A DNA stretch of 64,000 nt from Variovorax sp. HW608. GTDB taxonomy: Bacteria; Pseudomonadota; Gammaproteobacteria; Burkholderiales; Burkholderiaceae_C. Numbering within the stretch: position 1 is the first letter of the stretch; each line of letters starts with the position of its first letter. The stretch covers positions 3,622,229 to 3,686,228 of the forward strand of contig NZ_LT607803.1 in NCBI RefSeq assembly GCF_900090195.1, written 5' to 3'. Both the position numbers and the translations under genes were made by a program. Below, piece after piece: positions 1 through 8,254 of this stretch. The notes under the pieces were generated by a model. That model was not told the origin of the DNA. It searched no databases and saw only the letters and a list, made by a program, of their open reading frames with translations.

Positions 1-740
1 ATGCCGAAGCGCTCCTTGAGCTTGGCCACCTGTGAGGCCACCGTGGCCGGGTCAGCCGTGTTGCCCTTGAACACCTCCACCGCGATCGGGCAGCCTTCGC
101 TCGTGCACACCAGCCCGAAGACGATCTGCGGATCGTCACGCTTGCCGTCGCGTGAATGGCCCCGGGCGGCCAGCTCGCAGCAGTGTCCCGTCAGCCAGGT
201 CGAGGTGAGGTCGTACAGCACCAGCGTGCTGCCCACCAGGTGCTTGCGCGCCAAGGCCCGCTCCAGGGTGGGCTGCGCCTCGTGCAGCCAGTCCAGGGCG
301 CGGTACAGGTCATCGGCCTGGCATTGACGCACGCCCAGCACGCGGCCCAGCGAGCTGGTGGCGGTGTCGTCGTGCAGCATGCGATGCGTGGCGAGCTTGG
401 AAGCGGGTCCCAGCACGCGTGCGCACAGCATGGCCAGCAGCACCGATCGCAACTGCTCGGGCGCGCTGGCAAACCACTTCTCGGCCCCACAGGCGCGCGC
501 CGCGCCGAGCACGGCGGCCACATGGCCGTGGGGCAAGCTGCGCTCGATGGTCATGACCGCGTCGAGCGACTCGACGGCCACGCCGCCCTTGAGCAGGAGG
601 CGAAAGTGCTCGACCAGTTGCGCATCCCAGTGCGACAGGTTGGCCAGGGTGCGCTTGACGATCTTGCCGCCTTCGCGATAGCCCTCGCGCAGCAGCACGG
701 CGGGCGGGGAGTTGCGGTTGGGGACGGTCTCGATGTACAT
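1..740 (-). CDS. IS1634-family transposase, 5' part (runs off the left edge)
   Basis: About 246 residues read from the ATG at 738-740 to the window edge without a stop. The protein opens MYIETVPNRNSPPAVLLREG and later has YDLTSTWL and GHSRDGKRDDPQIVFGL, the hallmark start and the first-aspartate region of IS1634/IS4-type DDE transposases. The rest, including the last catalytic residue, lies outside the window. Terminal repeats could not be placed, so the right end of the element is only known to lie upstream of 740. It sits just beyond the terminator of the polysaccharide operon. Family recognition is from memory of consensus motifs. Confidence 0.85.
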   Translation of the reverse strand, partial: MYIETVPNRNSPPAVLLREGYREGGKIVKRTLANLSHWDAQLVEHFRLLLKGGVAVESLDAVMTIERSLPHGHVAAVLGAARACGAEKWFASAPEQLRSVLLAMLCARVLGPASKLATHRMLHDDTATSSLGRVLGVRQCQADDLYRALDWLHEAQPTLERALARKHLVGSTLVLYDLTSTWLTGHCCELAARGHSRDGKRDDPQIVFGLVCTSEGCPIAVEVFKGNTADPATVASQVAKLKERFG

Positions 741-814
741 GCGTTACATGGTATTCAATGAAGCCGTATTTACAAGGAAAACATACACCATTTACATGGG
801 AACACAATCGGCCC

Positions 815-837
815 AAAAAAAGGCGCGAACCCGCGCC
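815..837 (-). terminator. Rho-independent terminator of the polysaccharide operon
   Basis: On the minus strand GGCGCG (837-832) pairs with CGCGCC (827-822) around a 4-nt loop and is followed by seven T residues (821-815). It lies 40 bp past the stop of the gtrC-like gene, so it most likely ends the long minus-strand transcript that begins at manC. Confidence 0.8.
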
Positions 838-876
838 AATGCTCGCTCTGCCGAGCTTCAGTCTTCAAAGCTCGGC

Positions 877-2532
877 CTAGTGCTGCGCGACAACTTTCAA
901 ATCGAGGAGCCCGAGGCCGAGCAGGCGTGTGTCGGCATTGATTCCGAGGTCCTTGGGTACGGCAGGGTGCGGAACTGTGATGACGATAGTGTCGGTACTC
1001 TCGTTTGTCGAAAAGGGCAGGTCGAATCGCTGGAATTGCGGACCCGGAACGAAGGAGCGAGTCACGTCGTCCACGGTGACAGTCGCAGGAGCACCCAGAT
1101 TCGGACCAAAGCCCCTTGCCGTCAGCTGTAAGACAAAGTCCCGCGGTAACTGCTCCTTCAGTCTTACCGTCACTGTCGAGCCCATGGTCCAGGATCCCCA
1201 AGACTCGGCCTTGTAGAGTCCCGAGGAGGACCGGAACTGAGTCGCCACGGAACGGGTGAAATCAATGTCGAATGGTGAAGTGCCGTCGAAGGTGAGTTTC
1301 CCGCCCTCCCGGACAATGCCAAGAGTCTTCCTCGCTTTCTCGGCTTCTGGTGAGAGATGCACATGCTTGTCTCGTCGCGGAAGAGGGTAGAAGGCGAGCC
1401 CTACGCCCGGCTGCAGCATCGGTACCTCGCCTGTCGCCTTCCGGATTTCTGCATCCAGATCGATTCCGTGATCGGCATACCCCCTTCGATCGACATAGAT
1501 TCCCTGAAAGCCCATGTAATTGAGCAGTTCGATCTGCGTGCTTATCGGCAGATGGGATAGCCCCTCAAAAACATCATCGCCGCGACGACCAGCGGTCGCA
1601 CCGAAGCTCCATCGAAGGTTGTCAGCATGCAGGTAGCCTTTCGCCATATCGTAGCTACCTAACGACTGGACCGGTGGTGATTCTGGAAATGTCATATAGG
1701 GCAGTTGATAGATGGCACTGCCGGCGGCCAGATGCTTCTCAAGATTGGACATGAAGTCTTGATCGGCGCGAAATTCTTCCCGCCTTGCCTTGAGGCGGGC
1801 TAGGTCGACGGAGGCCGTCTGGTCCCACACGCCAAAGAGCGCTACCAACGTGGCTGCGACGAAAGTAGGGGCCGGTCTCCAGCGGCGGGCGAAGATCGAG
1901 TCGAACGCCAGCGCCATTGCAGTAAGTGACATGAAGGCGATGAATATGCTGACGCGGTTCCAGGCGCGGATCAACGGCGAAACGAACTGTGCAAAGAGCG
2001 ATGAAAAGCCGCCAACGGTCGCGATCATCACGAGCGCGACAGCAATGAAAGCAAGTTGCCTCGAAGCGTGAGCTGAGCCCGCCTCGGTCCGACGTGGAGT
2101 CAATGCCACATAGACGAGGAGCAAGAACCCGAAGCTTCCGACGAAGCCGAATGAAGCGCTCAAATTCTCATTGACGAGCGGAAACGTGTCGGCATAGTTT
2201 TTGGCTACATCAGCGAGTAGAGGCAGCCTGTGGTCCTTCCGGGGAAGCAGAAATTGCACAATCTTCAGGCCATAGATCTCGGTTTCCATCGCGCTTCGCT
2301 GAGCGACGGCGGGGTTGCGCCCGTTCTCAATGATGTAGAACAGATTTGGGGCGATGTTGATCAGCACGCCGGCCATGACAAATGCGATCAGGACCGCTGC
2401 GTGCACCAAGGGCGATAGAACGCGGTCCCGCAAGTAGCCGTAGAGGCCGGAAAGCGCAACGATAATGGCGCCGAAGAATGCATAGTAGATACCCAGCGAT
2501 GCACTCGCGGCGAGGACTGTGAAGTCAACTAG
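877..2532 (-). pseudogene. gtrC-like membrane glycosyltransferase, 3' part (cut by an IS)
   Basis: C-terminal two thirds of a polytopic membrane protein. Residues visible here include several hydrophobic segments, then a long soluble domain (a sugar-binding-like, beta-rich tail ending LGLLDLKVVAQH). The first visible ATG (2433) is internal. Reading continues upstream in frame to the IS junction at 2532 and resumes at 4623 on the far side. Joined across one CTAG copy, the gene is 2250 bp (749 aa). Position after gtrA and gtrB points to the serotype-specific glycosyltransferase of an O-antigen glucosylation cassette. That role is inferred from context, since GtrC proteins share little sequence. 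As it stands the fragment has no start signal of its own and is presumably inactive. Confidence 0.8.
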
Positions 2533-2547
2533 CCTGGATTTCCACGC
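2533..2547 (+). repeat. IS left terminal inverted repeat
   Basis: CCTGGATTTCCACGC, the exact reverse complement of 4605-4619. It directly follows the target duplication CTAG. Confidence 0.93.
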
Positions 2548-2788
2548 ACCACTTTTTGGCTAACGCTGCTCGATAGGGCAGACCAGTTCTTGCTCGCGCG
2601 CCCGAGTGGCCAGGAGCCCTCCAGCGTTAGCAATTTGTGCGCGCCCACCCATAGGCCAGACGGCCCCCATGCGGGGCCGTCTGCGCTTGTGCATGGCTCG
2701 CGCCAGCCACGGGCAGATCACCTGCCCAGCCGCATGCAGCTTGACTTTTTGAGCGATCTTCACTGGTTCGGGGGAGATTCTTGTTGAC

Positions 2789-4558
2789 ATGGCTGTATGT
2801 ATGTACAACAATGCTTTTATGGGTATAGGCGTACCTAAAGACATAACAGATATCCGACGATTCTTCGCCGAGCCCTCCCATCCCCGCCAGCGACAGTACG
2901 AAGCCCTTCGCGCCTTCTTCGTCGAAGGTCACCCCTCCCACGAAGTCGCCCGCGCCTTCGGCTACACGCCAGGGTCCTTCCGTGTGCTGTGCCATCAGTT
3001 CCGCCGCGATCCCGATCCGCAGTTCTTCGCCTCTCCCAGCCATGGTCCGCGCACCCAGCCGCACAAGTCCAAGGCTCACGACTTGGCGGTCGCCCTGCGC
3101 AAGCAGAACCATTCGGTCTACGAGATCAGCCAGGCCCTCAAGGCGCACGGCACGCCCCTGAGTCCCACCGCCGTGCGCGAGGTGCTGCGCGAGGAGGGGT
3201 TCGCGCCGCTGCCGCGGCGCGGCGACGACGAGCGACTCGATCGGCTGGGGCCCATCGCCGAAGCCGTGGCCGATGTGCGCGAGTTCGCGCTACGCCCGGG
3301 CACGCAGTTCACCACGCGCTGCGGGGGCTTGCTCCTCTTCCTGCCCGATCTGGTGCGCCTGCAGTTCGAGGAGATCGCCGCGCGCGCCAAGCTGCCCGGC
3401 TCCAGGATGATCCCCTCGTCTCACGCACTGCGCTGCGCACTCGCGCTCAAGCTGTGGTCGATCGAGCGCAAGAGCCATGTCATGGCCTTCGTCACCGATC
3501 CGGGCCTGGCCCTGTTCTGCGGCCTGAACGTCGTGCCCAAGAAGAGCTACTTGTGCGAGTATTCCTCTCGCGTCGAACGTGAGCGCACCGTCTCGCTGCT
3601 GGGGGCCTGGCACCGCGCCGTCACCGAGGAGCATCTGTTCGATGCCCGCTCGTTCAACCTCGACTTCCACTCGGTGCCGTACTACGGCGACGATCCCCAG
3701 GTCCAGCGCCACTTCGTGTCCGCACGCAGTCGCGCGCAACCCAGCGTGCTGGCCTTCCTCGCGCAGGACGCCAGCGGTCGCGCCTTCTGCTACTCCAATG
3801 CCGATCTGCGCAAGGGCGAGGAGGCCGAAGAAATCTTCCGCTTCATCGAGTTCTGGAAGCGTCAGCACGGTGAGCTCCCGCGGCATCTGGTGTTCGATTC
3901 GCGCCTGACCACCTACGCCCACCTGGCGCGCCTGGACCAGATGGGCATCACCTTCATGACGCTGCGTCGCCGCTCTGCGGCGCTGCTGCAGGAGGTGGAC
4001 GATCTTCCCGCCTCGGCCTGGCGCCGGGTCAGTCTCGATGTGCCCGCCCGCAAGTTCAAGAACCCTCGCGTGTTCGAGCAGTCGATCAGCCTGGCCGGCG
4101 CCACCTTGCGTCAGCTCTTCGTCGTCGATCTCGGCCACGAACAGCCCACGATCCTCCTGACCAACGACCGTGACACCTCTCACGCCAAGCTGCTCACCCG
4201 CTACGCCCAGCGCATGCTCATCGAGAACGCCCTGTCCGACGCCGTTCGCTTCTTTCACATGGATGCGTTGTCCTCGGCAGTCGGAATGAAAGTGGACTTC
4301 GACATGACCCTGCTGGTCATCGCCAGTGGCCTGTACCGGCTGCTGGCGCGTCGCATGCGCGGCTACGCCGATGCCCAGGCTCGCCACATCTTCCGTGACC
4401 TTATCGACACGCCCGCCGACGTCTCAGTCACCGACTCCGAGGTCCAGGTCCACTTCCACCGCCGCGCCCACTTGCCCATCATCCTCGCTTCCGGATTGCT
4501 CAATACTCCGGTTTCCATCCCCTGGTGGAACGGCCATTCCTTGCGCATGTCGGCGTAG
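2789..4558 (+). CDS. DDE transposase of the IS (IS4/IS1380-like fold, family not assigned)
   Basis: 589 aa from ATG 2789, preceded by a GGGGGAGA ribosome site. An N-terminal helix-turn-helix-like region (about residues 20-130) precedes the catalytic domain. Candidate acidic residues are in FNLDFHSVPYYG (first D), HLVFDSRLTTY (second D) and QRMLIENALSDAVRFFHMD (E). The spacing and the late E inside a YxxR-like helix fit the IS4 superfamily, but I could not match a named family. It is the only gene of the element and reads without interruption, so the IS may still be active. Downstream in-frame ATGs at 2801 and 2819 are alternative starts. Confidence 0.88.
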   Translation: MAVCMYNNAFMGIGVPKDITDIRRFFAEPSHPRQRQYEALRAFFVEGHPSHEVARAFGYTPGSFRVLCHQFRRDPDPQFFASPSHGPRTQPHKSKAHDLAVALRKQNHSVYEISQALKAHGTPLSPTAVREVLREEGFAPLPRRGDDERLDRLGPIAEAVADVREFALRPGTQFTTRCGGLLLFLPDLVRLQFEEIAARAKLPGSRMIPSSHALRCALALKLWSIERKSHVMAFVTDPGLALFCGLNVVPKKSYLCEYSSRVERERTVSLLGAWHRAVTEEHLFDARSFNLDFHSVPYYGDDPQVQRHFVSARSRAQPSVLAFLAQDASGRAFCYSNADLRKGEEAEEIFRFIEFWKRQHGELPRHLVFDSRLTTYAHLARLDQMGITFMTLRRRSAALLQEVDDLPASAWRRVSLDVPARKFKNPRVFEQSISLAGATLRQLFVVDLGHEQPTILLTNDRDTSHAKLLTRYAQRMLIENALSDAVRFFHMDALSSAVGMKVDFDMTLLVIASGLYRLLARRMRGYADAQARHIFRDLIDTPADVSVTDSEVQVHFHRRAHLPIILASGLLNTPVSIPWWNGHSLRMSA

Positions 4559-4604
4559 CCTTGTGGAGCTCAGCAACAGGCCCCTCTGTTAGCCCAACTA
4601 CCCC

Positions 4605-4619
4605 GCGTGGAAATCCAGG
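4605..4619 (-). repeat. IS right terminal inverted repeat
   Basis: GCGTGGAAATCCAGG, the perfect mirror of 2533-2547. It is followed by the second CTAG copy at 4620-4623. Confidence 0.93.
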
Positions 4620-5217
4620 CTAGCCAAGTGCGGCGATTGCCAGCTAGCTTCCTTGACGCGACGAGGGTGCTACAGACTCGCAAGCCATACCAGACAAAGA
4701 TCGGGATCGTGAAATACCACGTGAAGTAGAGATGCTCCAGTCGGAGGAAGTGAAACGGCGCTAGCGCGAACAGAAGCGAAAAGGCTGCCGACGTTGCTCT
4801 GGTGACGGATAACTTGCGAAAAACGAGATAGGCCGACATCGCGGCCAGCGGAAACCCCAGGACATAGTAGATGTTTAGCGCCATCGGTGCGCTTCCAGTC
4901 GCTCGTCCGAGTGCCCAGAGGGCAGCCAAACTCACTCCGTCCGATCCTGGAAAGTCATACAGTTCGGAGCCGACCGGAAATCCTTGGGCATCGTTCAAGA
5001 AATAGCCGTGCCCATCGATCAATCGCTTGATGAAGACCAAATGGAGAAGCGAGTCGCGTCCATACAAGAGAGGGACGTGCCAATCGAAGTGACTCCCGCC
5101 GATGAGTTGCCAGCCGAGCAGGGCGGACAGTACTGCGAGCGCGAGGGCAACAAACGCATCCCGACGATCGATCTCGACTTGCGTCAGACCGACGCGTAGC
5201 GATGCAGGACTAGTCAT
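4620..5217 (-). pseudogene. gtrC-like membrane glycosyltransferase, 5' part (cut by an IS)
   Basis: Starts at ATG 5217, overlapping the gtrB stop by 8 bp. The first 199 residues are genuine: a short cytoplasmic N-terminus, a membrane segment (AFVALALAVLSALLGW), an extracytoplasmic loop with DWHVPLLYGRDSLLH, and further membrane helices up to FVWYGLRVC. After residue 199 the frame enters the IS and stops at 4570 after about 16 foreign residues. The loop with acidic and aromatic residues right after helix 1 resembles GT-C/ArnT-like polyprenyl-phosphate-dependent transferases. A truncated membrane stub is the only product expected. Confidence 0.8.
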
Positions 5218-6157
5218 CTGCCGCCTTCCCGATATTGATCCTCTCCCGCTCCACCACGAGCGGCCTCTTCATGACCTGCGTCAAGATGGCCCCAACGTAC
5301 TCACCCAAAAGCCCGATGAAGAACAACTGGACAGATGCAAAAAAGAACATCCCAATCAGAATCGGCGCCGTGCCTGCCGAAAACTCCTTCCAGAAGACCA
5401 GCTTGAGTACCAGATAGACCAGCGACACCATGAGGCTCAGTCCCGACAGCACGAATCCTGCCATCGTCGCGATCCGCAGCGGAACCCTCGAATGCGAGGT
5501 GATGCCGAGCATTGCGATGTCGTAGAGCGTATAGAAGTTGTTCTTCGTGATGCCGCGCTTGCGGCGCGGCTGGTTGTAGGAGATCTGTACCGGCTCGAAC
5601 CCGACCTCCGAGATCAAACCGCGTAGATACGGATATGGATCGTCGATTTTTCGCAGCTGCTCGAGGACCGTCCGGTCGTAGAGACCGAAGCCAGTGAAAT
5701 TCTGGATTAGCTTGACATCAGCGATGCGCGTCACCGTCCGGTAGTAGAGGCGACGAATAGCGAACATCATTCCCGACTCGTCTGCACTCGGCTTGACGCC
5801 GATGACCAGCTTAGCGCCAGCCGCCCACTCGGCAACGAACTGCTTCATCAACTCTGGCGGATCCTGCAGGTCGCACACCAGGAGGATGGCCGCGTCCCCG
5901 TCCGCTTGCAGAAGTCCATGGTAGGGAGATCGGATATGGCCGAAGTTGCGCGCGTTCAGAATGACCTGCACGTGCAGGTCTTGACCCGCCATGGCACGCA
6001 GCAAATCGGGCGTGCGGTCGGTCGAGCAGTTATCAATGAAGAGGTGGGAGTAGGTCACGCCGGAGATGTCGGCAAAGACAGCACGGGTCTGGCGATAGAC
6101 CTCTTCCACGTTGTCTTCTTCGTTGTAGCAGGGCGTGACGACCGTGATGTGTTTCAT
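5210..6157 (-). CDS. gtrB: GtrB-like polyprenyl-phosphate glucosyltransferase
   Basis: 315 aa. The GT2 domain begins ITVVTPCYNEEDNVEEVYRQ, with DNCSTDRTPDLL and CDLQDPPELM supplying the nucleotide-sugar and metal-binding acidic motifs. Two C-terminal membrane helices (about residues 225-300) match GtrB/DPM1-type enzymes. Expected role: move a hexose from a UDP-sugar to undecaprenyl phosphate on the inner face, giving the donor used by GtrC. It overlaps gtrA by ATGA at 6154-6157 and gtrC by 8 bp. With GtrC broken, the lipid-linked donor would have no local acceptor enzyme. Confidence 0.92.
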   Translation of the reverse strand: MKHITVVTPCYNEEDNVEEVYRQTRAVFADISGVTYSHLFIDNCSTDRTPDLLRAMAGQDLHVQVILNARNFGHIRSPYHGLLQADGDAAILLVCDLQDPPELMKQFVAEWAAGAKLVIGVKPSADESGMMFAIRRLYYRTVTRIADVKLIQNFTGFGLYDRTVLEQLRKIDDPYPYLRGLISEVGFEPVQISYNQPRRKRGITKNNFYTLYDIAMLGITSHSRVPLRIATMAGFVLSGLSLMVSLVYLVLKLVFWKEFSAGTAPILIGMFFFASVQLFFIGLLGEYVGAILTQVMKRPLVVERERINIGKAADD

Positions 6158-6519
6158 GTGGCTCCAAAGACGAATCTGCGCTGCAGCAGGAAAGCCATGA
6201 GCGCCAGCGGCAGGATAACTATCGCGTTGGCCATGTAGACGTTCAGTCCCGCACGCAGCATTAGCGCGACCGCGCCGATGTTGACAAGGTACACAACTGC
6301 ATAGGCGGCGACGAAGCGCAGGAGTTGTGACCAGCGGGCGCCGCCGAAGACAAGCCTTCCAGTGCTCTGGAAATTGAACGCGACACCCAGCACCGTCGCG
6401 AGGCCGATCGCGATCGGATACCGAAGCCCTGCCCAGATGAAGAGGGCGAAGATCGCGTAGCCGACGATGGTATTGAGCCCGCCAACCAAGAGGAAGCGGA
6501 CCAGTTGCGAGTTCAGCAC
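6154..6519 (-). CDS. gtrA: GtrA-family flippase-like small membrane protein
   Basis: 121 aa from GTG 6519, one base after the stop of the preceding transketolase gene. Longer in-frame readings only add arginine-rich translation of that gene's antisense frame. The sequence QLVRFLLVGGLNTIVGYAIF is the classic GtrA opening, and four membrane helices follow, ending RRFVFGAT. GtrA proteins are thought to flip undecaprenyl-phosphate-glucose across the inner membrane between GtrB and GtrC. Tight coupling to gtrB supports this. Confidence 0.9.
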   Translation of the reverse strand: MLNSQLVRFLLVGGLNTIVGYAIFALFIWAGLRYPIAIGLATVLGVAFNFQSTGRLVFGGARWSQLLRFVAAYAVVYLVNIGAVALMLRAGLNVYMANAIVILPLALMAFLLQRRFVFGAT

Positions 6520-6520
6520 C

Positions 6521-7438
6521 TCAAGGTGCTTTCCAGCGTGCCGCGAAGGGCGATATGCGATCGCGCACCGAGCCAATGTCGATGCCGTGCTCGCGCGTCG
6601 CATGCGCGTAGCTGCCGCAGGTTTCGGAGAACCGCTCGCCAATGCCGATGCGCAGCACTGGCATCGGGTGGGTCTCCGCGATAGCCTCGAGTACCGCACC
6701 GCCGAGGCCGCCGGCCACCGAGTGCTCTTCGAGCGTGACGAAAGCTCGGGACGATGACGCAAGCAACGCGAGCTGACTGGCGTCAAGCGGCTTGATCCAA
6801 GGCGCGCTCCAGACCGGCGCGTCGATTTCGCTACCCAGTGTGCACGCCGTCTTGACCATCGAGCCGGTTGCAATGAGCGTCACCGGATGACGACCTTCGC
6901 GGACCTGAACCAGTCCACCGCGCGATAACGTCGGCTGGGTTGCATGCACCGCGCCGACATCGGCCTTGCCCATGCGCAAATAAACGGGTCCCGCCTGTTC
7001 GAGGGCCATACGCATACAGGCAGTCAGCTCGTGCGCATCGCACGGCGACATGATCTCGATGTTCGGAACAGAACGCAAGCACGCGATGTCCTCGAAACTC
7101 TGATGGCTCGTGCCCAGTGTGCTGTAGACCAAGCCAGCGCCGTCGCCAGTGAATATGACCGGTAGCTGCTCGTAGCAGACATCGATCTTGATTTGTTCCA
7201 GCACCCGAATCGGGACAAACGCGCTCAGTCCGTACACAATAGGCCGGAATCCGGCTTTCGCCAATCCCGCAGCCACGCCGACCATGTTCTGTTCCGCGAT
7301 GCCCGCGTTGACGTACTGACTAGGACAGCGTTTGCGAAACTCGTCGAAAAGCGCATAGCCGTGATCGCCGGTGAGCAGTATGACGCGCTCGTCCTTCGTT
7401 GCAGCTTCCACCAGTGCATTGGAGAAAGCAGCCCTCAT
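6521..7438 (-). CDS. Transketolase-like C-terminal subunit (Pyr and C domains)
   Basis: 305 aa, starting ATG 7438 inside the stop of its partner (ATGA). The pyrimidine-binding domain is clear: DERVILLTGDHGY, then YVNAGIAEQNMVGVAAGLA with the conserved glutamate that activates thiamine diphosphate, and FTGDGAGLVYSTLGTSHQS. A transketolase C domain follows (VTLIATGSMVKTA). Together with 7435-8247 it forms a split transketolase. It lies among dideoxysugar genes rather than pentose-phosphate genes, so a role in transferring a two-carbon ketol unit to or from a nucleotide sugar is likely. A DXS-like role is excluded by length and domain split. Confidence 0.88.
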   Translation of the reverse strand: MRAAFSNALVEAATKDERVILLTGDHGYALFDEFRKRCPSQYVNAGIAEQNMVGVAAGLAKAGFRPIVYGLSAFVPIRVLEQIKIDVCYEQLPVIFTGDGAGLVYSTLGTSHQSFEDIACLRSVPNIEIMSPCDAHELTACMRMALEQAGPVYLRMGKADVGAVHATQPTLSRGGLVQVREGRHPVTLIATGSMVKTACTLGSEIDAPVWSAPWIKPLDASQLALLASSSRAFVTLEEHSVAGGLGGAVLEAIAETHPMPVLRIGIGERFSETCGSYAHATREHGIDIGSVRDRISPFAARWKAP

Positions 7439-8247
7439 TCGCTTGCTCCTTCAAGTTCGGTCATTGCCTGCGCATAGAGCTCAGGATTGAGTCGCGAATA
7501 GTGCCAAGCGTTGACATTCTCCATGTACGAGACACCTTTGCCCTTCACCGTCGCCGCGATCAGTGCCTTTGGGTAGCCGTTCTTGCGCGACTCGAGCGCG
7601 TCGATGGCGTTGGATATTGCATCCATATCGTGTCCGTTCACCGACAGTACGTCGAAATCAAATGCGGCAAATTTCGCGCTCAGATCGCCGAGCTTCATCA
7701 CCTCGTCGGTCGTGCCCATCGCTTGAAATCCATTGGCGTCCACGATGACCATCAAGTTGTCGAGCTGCGCATGGGCAGCAAACAGCATGGCTTCCCAGAT
7801 CGGGCCTTCGTTGATTTCTCCATCGCCAATGATCACGTAGCATTTCTGACCAGACTTCTTGCGTTGCGCGGCCAAGGCCAGCCCGACGCCAACCGACAGC
7901 CCGTGCCCAAGAGTGCCGGAAGTGACCTCGCAACCAGGAACGTGTGCGTCGGAAAGGCCCTTGAGTCGCGACCCGTCATGGAAGTAGTTGTCAATGTCTG
8001 CTCGGGTCAGCCATCCAAGCTCGTACAGGCAAGCGTATTGCGCCATCACGCCGTGCCCTTTGCTCAGCACGAGATAGTCGCGCTGAGAGTGGTCTGGATT
8101 GCCCTCGTCATAGCGCATGTGCCGACGATAGAGGCAAGACAACAGCTCGACGATGGAGAACGCGCAGCCGAGATGTACGGCGTTTCCGGCGTAAGCCATC
8201 TCGATCACTGTCTTTCGTAGGCTGGAGGGGTTGAATCGAGGTTTCAT
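7435..8247 (-). CDS. Transketolase-like N-terminal subunit (thiamine-diphosphate-binding)
   Basis: 270 aa from ATG 8247. The reading frame extends further upstream only through antisense of the neighbour. It contains the ThDP motif GDGEINEGPIWEAMLFAA and a following VDANGFQAMGTT, plus SKGHGVMAQYACL and GHGLSVGVGLALA, the residues that hold the pyrophosphate and line the active site in transketolases. Usual split-transketolase N-subunits are 270-280 aa, so it looks complete. It overlaps its partner by 4 bp and sits 7 bp after the SDR gene, so all are surely co-transcribed with rfbH. Confidence 0.9.
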   Translation of the reverse strand: MKPRFNPSSLRKTVIEMAYAGNAVHLGCAFSIVELLSCLYRRHMRYDEGNPDHSQRDYLVLSKGHGVMAQYACLYELGWLTRADIDNYFHDGSRLKGLSDAHVPGCEVTSGTLGHGLSVGVGLALAAQRKKSGQKCYVIIGDGEINEGPIWEAMLFAAHAQLDNLMVIVDANGFQAMGTTDEVMKLGDLSAKFAAFDFDVLSVNGHDMDAISNAIDALESRKNGYPKALIAATVKGKGVSYMENVNAWHYSRLNPELYAQAMTELEGASE

Positions 8248-8254
8248 GTGAGCT

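Larger units (their letters stand above)
2529..4623 (+). mobile_element. Complete insertion sequence inside gtrC-like gene
   Basis: The element proper is 2533-4619 (2087 bp). It is bounded by perfect 15-bp inverted repeats, CCTGGATTTCCACGC, and flanked by direct CTAG copies at 2529-2532 and 4620-4623. Weaker end similarity continues inwards (a shared GGCTAAC on both sides). It carries one DDE transposase gene. Deleting the element and one CTAG copy restores the host reading frame exactly, which proves the boundaries. CTAG is itself a palindrome, so the repeat could also be described as 19 bp with no visible duplication. The in-frame restoration favours the 4-bp duplication. Confidence 0.93.
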
